Source: Owenia fusiformis (lineage: Eukaryota; Annelida; Polychaeta; Sabellida; Oweniidae). Taken from it: a stretch of 60,000 nucleotides of DNA. Position 1 is the stretch's first letter. Every line of letters starts with the position of its first letter. Positions 56,540 to 60,000 of this stretch are shown here, one piece after another. Where the stretch lies: positions 970,001 to 1,030,000 of the forward strand of contig CAIIXF020000002.1 of NCBI GenBank assembly GCA_903813345.2, in the 5' to 3' direction. Under the pieces are notes generated by a model. The model was not told the origin of the DNA and did no database searches. It saw only the letters and a list, made by a program, of their open reading frames with translations. Both the position numbers and the translations under genes were made by a program.

Positions 56540-56766
56540 ATTCTAACACAAACGTGATCAACGACATAAAAACGTGGCACGCAAGTTGAAAAATCAACCA
56601 ATCATAATCGTATGCATTGATCAAGTAATAAAAATTCAGATAGGACTAACGGTATATAAGTCGCATTTTAAGAGCGATTGCCATCGGGACGAGAGGAACA
56701 CAAAAGAACAGACGAATCTGATTGAAGTTCATATACGGTTCAGTGATTCGACATCCAACTAGCAAA
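56540..56766 (+). promoter_or_regulatory. TATA promoter and non-coding exon 1 of gene B
   Basis: TATATAA at 56653-56659 (GGTATATAAGTCGC) is followed by an inferred start near 56685 and an exon ending AGCAAA|GTAAGTG, donor at 56767. Upstream, CAACCAATCATAATCG, GCATTGATCA and GTAATAAAAAT are shared with gene A in the same order and spacing. Conservation of over 200 bp of promoter and exon 1 between the paralogues supports function. Confidence 0.65.
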
Positions 56767-57608
56767 GTAAGTGTATTTCTAGATATCCAATTAACTGGGA
56801 AAGTTAGAGCAAAACTGTATGGGTTTCATCGCATGTTAAGTCAACATTGATTATTTGTGAGTCAATCAAACAAAAAAGGGACTTCTGAATAGACCACAAT
56901 GAAATCATATTTGTAAATGTTTATTACGAACTATGGTCACTCAGGAACCCACTCCGGTAAAATAGCGCCGAGGCAGAATATTTCAACACCACAGAAAAAA
57001 TGTAATGTCATAAACATATCCTGCATAGATTTTGCTCGTCTGTAGATGGCACAGGGCACAATGCTCAATGGGCAGACCAAGTGGTCCGGAATCAGACTAA
57101 ATGAAGATTTTGTTATGTCAGCACTGCCATTGTTTTTATGTGTTATATATTCTAATGTTTGAACAAAGAGTCCCTTTCTTCTTCCTTATGCTCTTTATAC
57201 ACTCAGAAATATAAATTACAATAGACCCAGTGTAAGCAACACACATCACATGTCTCTCTGACTGAGTGTATAATAGAGAAATATCGAAACTCATGTTTAT
57301 TATTCCCGTAATTCGTATAACTTGTGTAGAGTTTAATCACCTCATGATTTATTGCGCAGCTCTAGCGCCCATTAGTGTGATATTCTTATGAGTAGACGAC
57401 GGTTCATAAGAATTGATAAGAACTCTATATTTCCTCAAACCCATCAAGATTCATTAATCTAATTTCATGAACAACGGCTGTACTGCTACTGCATTTTCTC
57501 TGAATTCAAAATACGCCGTACGGCTGCCGTAGCAAATGTAACTGCTATGTACGGTTATATGGTTGTTATTCGAGTTGTATGTTATACGAAGCCATGCATC
57601 GTTTTCAG
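56767..57608 (+). other. Intron 1 of gene B up to the first acceptor
   Basis: It starts at the GTAAGTG donor and ends at the first of four acceptors (TTTTCAG, 57608). It contains a short fragment related to the 20341 MITE at about 57515-57550. Nothing else is recognised. Confidence 0.5.
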
Positions 57609-57953
57609 ATGCAGTACCTGTCAGTGATTTATCTTGGATTTGCAGCTGTCCTCATTTGTAGCATCTATGAGGCACAATCTAATCCACTCGCTGAATATTC
57701 GATAAAGGCATACTTTTTTTCAGATGCAATCCCTGTCAGTGATTTATCTTGGAATTGCAGCTGTCCTCATTTGTAGCATCCATGAGGCACAATCTAATCC
57801 ACTCGCTGAAGATTCAATAAACGCATAATTTTTTCAGATGCAATCCCTGTCAGTGATTAATCTTGGAATTGCAGCTGTCCTCATTTGTGCCATCTAAGAG
57901 ACGCAATCTGCTCCACTCGCTGAATATTCGATAAAGGCATGATTCTTTTTCAG
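57601..57953 (+). repeat. Three upstream copies of the acceptor plus signal-peptide segment
   Basis: Units of 115, 114 and 116 bp begin at ATG 57609, 57724 and 57838. Each has a TTTTTCAG acceptor abutting ATG and then MQ(S/Y)LSV(I)...AQS. Copies 1 and 2 stay open through the signal peptide, then diverge (ITERS-like tails AEYSIKA, AEDSINA) and lack the propiece. Copy 3 has a TAA within the signal region. None has a visible donor. Confidence 0.8.
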
Positions 57954-58136
57954 ATGCAATCCCTGTCTGTGATTTATCTTGGAATTGCAGCTGTCCTCAT
58001 TTGTAGCATCTATGAGGCACAATCTGCTCCACTCGCTGAAGTTGTTGAACATGATGACAACATTGCAGCTCAACCTGTGAAAAGGTACTTTTTGATCGAG
58101 ATAAATACAATATATAAACAAGTACGCGGTAGCTAG
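57954..58136 (+). CDS. Small secreted-peptide precursor, gene B
   Basis: The fourth signal-peptide copy reads into a 60-residue precursor: signal peptide (MQSLSVIYLGIAAVLICS...AQS, 1-24), acidic propiece (APLAEVVEHDDNIAAQPV), Lys-Arg (43-44), then a 16-residue tail YFLIEINTIYKQVRGS. I chose the ATG at 57954 because it abuts the acceptor as in gene A; an in-frame ATG at 57939 lies inside the polypyrimidine tract. Against gene A the DNA remains alignable beyond the KR site, but an indel near 58120 shifts the frame, so gene B ends early and lacks the basic part. It may be a functional shorter peptide or an early pseudogene. Confidence 0.65.
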   Translation: MQSLSVIYLGIAAVLICSIYEAQSAPLAEVVEHDDNIAAQPVKRYFLIEINTIYKQVRGS

Positions 58137-58876
58137 GCATTTATCAAGAAACGGACATTGTTTTTTATACATATTGTTTTTTCCAGTTCAACAAGTTTAC
58201 ATAATTATTGTATTAATTTGTATGCACTGCACAAGATGCTAAAAACGAATTTATGTTGTGTGTAAGAAATTTGTTCAGTGTTGAAATCAATGAAAAAACT
58301 TGATTTACTGCTCAAAGGGTAATGCTTGTTTTAAGTCTTGCCTTTAATTTTCTAAAATAGTTCAGTCAAATCTCAAATTAATTTTTCAACAATTACTTAT
58401 TTAATGCACTGCATGTTCTATGAAAGGTCTCACGATTTAACAAATCTTACTTCTGTATTATGAAACGTTACATTAATTGAACAAAGTATTCAGGACTATA
58501 AAATATCGTCATTTGCTTTTGAATTACTTAACATTCAATCCACTAACGTACAACTTGTCTATGCTAACTCAGAGTCGATATTTGTGTATCATCATACAGG
58601 GTTACCCCAACAACAGAGCCCTCTAAAAATGTTATAATTCTTTTAATTTATGTATGATCATTTTTTATTTTCCATGTACAGATACAATCTATGGATGACA
58701 ATGTAACAACAAATTCGTAACACAATCTTAATATTCTTCTTGTTATTGTCAATTAAAAATGTGCCCACTTTTGAAAGAAAAGAACAATTCAAGATGTTTG
58801 TGTCAAGCAAAGGCTTCCTCATCCTTCGTTTAAACCAATCACATTCATTTGGCTTGGAGGTTAAGATCATTGATGA
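58137..58876. other. 3' flank of gene B, nothing recognised
   Basis: AT-rich. No frame with a motif and no repeat boundary until the retroelement copy. Confidence 0.4.
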
Positions 58877-60000
58877 TATAGAGAAATATTATGAGAACTT
58901 TATGATATATCCTCGTAGGTATGTAAATATTAGGTCAAATGTAGCTGAACAATATTGTGTTACCTGCTCCCTAATTATGCGTCTAAAGAATTTCATACCA
59001 TGCACTAAAACATCCATAAAAGATTCAGAACAATCCGTGTGATGTTTTGTCCTGAAACCTGTACACAACGCTTCATAACCAAGATTTTCGGGTGAAAAAT
59101 CCATAAATGGCCAACAAAAATGGGAAACTGATTTACATTTTGCCGACTTTTTACGAAATTATCTCACAAACTACTGTTAACAGGGACATTGGTTTTCGTT
59201 ACAGGCCACTGGAAAATATTATTTATTTCCTTTATTAAACTACTCCATAACATGCACTACTAAAAAAAACTACTAAATGCACGAGGTGAACTAGTGCAAA
59301 TGTTAGAGACTGCTTTTCTTTGTTTTGCAGATGTCAAACTGGATGCAAAAAGATGATACAGATGAAGTCCAACAGTGATAACTCGGGAAGAGAAAACTGA
59401 CATTTTTCGATTCCAATAAGCCATTATCGTCTTATTATAAGCCAACAATATTTGACAAAATAAACGTACAACGTTGATATATTTTATTCTGTTTTCCTTT
59501 TAAATCTTGGAACACTGTGGCTAGTCGGAATATGTTGATGCGGTCATGTACATGTAATGTATCGTAGGTGCTCGCGTACATTATAGGGAATTGGGTCTTT
59601 GCAAAAATATAACAGCAAATCGAGGTTAGTGATTTCAGAGTTCCAATTCTCAACCATTAATGCCATATCCGGGATCCACCTCAAAACGTGCCAGATGAAA
59701 AAATTGTGAGTTCATTGCCAATTTATTATACCATTCCTACATCATTCAGCATCTCAAGTGTTAAAACTTGAAATTTCGAAATTAATGACTTGTACTTTTC
59801 AGCAAAGCCCAGAAAGTTTTTCTTAGTTTTTTTACAAGTATAACCTTGACAGCTTGATCACTAAAATATGGTGTCTTGATTTGAACACGCCCTGCTATAT
59901 CTAATAAGCTGGGATACATAAACCCCATATGCTCGGTTAAGTGGAATATTGCTATTGAAAGTATCTAATTCACCTATAACAATCCAACAATTCTTGTTTG
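58877..60000 (-). mobile_element. 3' part of a reverse-transcriptase element, right copy (runs off the window)
   Basis: This is the reverse complement of 42297-43393, nearly identical by eye (for instance, one residue difference in a 72-codon frame). One small insertion is visible near 59245-59275. The reverse-transcriptase remnant with GVYVSQLIR lies at about 59890-59970 and is cut by the window edge, so the 5' limit is unknown. Confidence 0.7.

Noticed and set aside
42297-60000. Whole 18-kb region as one large inverted segmental duplication
   Set aside because: The outer repeats are nearly identical while the inner gene pair differs by roughly 20% and the flanks between them do not align, so they cannot be from one event of one age.

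Overview
The window looks like AT-rich nuclear DNA of an invertebrate animal, probably marine (deuterostome or lophotrochozoan; the species cannot be fixed from the sequence). The evidence is split genes with GT/AG introns, animal-specific families (SLC46-type transporter, ependymin-related secreted protein, large fibronectin-III/P-loop GTPase), non-LTR retroelement remains, and many inverted-repeat DNA elements with target-site duplications. No bacterial operon, rRNA, tRNA or CRISPR array was seen.

Layout. 580-10909: two almost identical 5.17-kb foldback elements abut head to tail with no flanking DNA between them. Each has long inverted arms, a nested 5'-truncated LINE and a centre of 21-bp minisatellite. 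11126-12769 (-): two-exon SLC46-like membrane transporter. 14691-15212: foldback element. 16017-19022 (-): 1001-residue GTPase, with a small transposon carrying CCAAT and CRE motifs 5' of it. 20341-22454: two more terminal-inverted-repeat elements. 24105-25520: 230-bp tandem array whose unit contains a small mariner-like element. 26043-27478 (+): two-exon ependymin-related gene. 28-42 kb: gene-poor and dense in inverted repeats, including a 3-kb foldback, an element with CAC...GTG ends and 5-bp target duplications, and a nested element with a paralogous empty site. 42297-43393 and 58877-60000: nearly identical inverted copies of the 3' part of a reverse-transcriptase element. 43500-49010: decayed LINE split by a 3.3-kb foldback.

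The most interesting genes are a divergent pair of small secreted-peptide genes, A (50.6-49.06 kb, -) and B (56.65-58.14 kb, +). They share a TATA promoter, a non-coding first exon, and a second exon that starts with ATG directly at the splice acceptor. Each encodes a signal peptide, an acidic propiece, a Lys-Arg site and a short C-terminal peptide. Gene B carries four tandem copies of the acceptor plus signal-peptide segment, and only the last reads into the rest of the precursor.

The recognised genes do not form an evident pathway. SLC46 transporters, GIMAP-like GTPases and small secreted cationic peptides can all be connected with innate immunity, but a shared role here is speculation. Most of the window is explained by repeated insertion, nesting and duplication of palindromic mobile elements.
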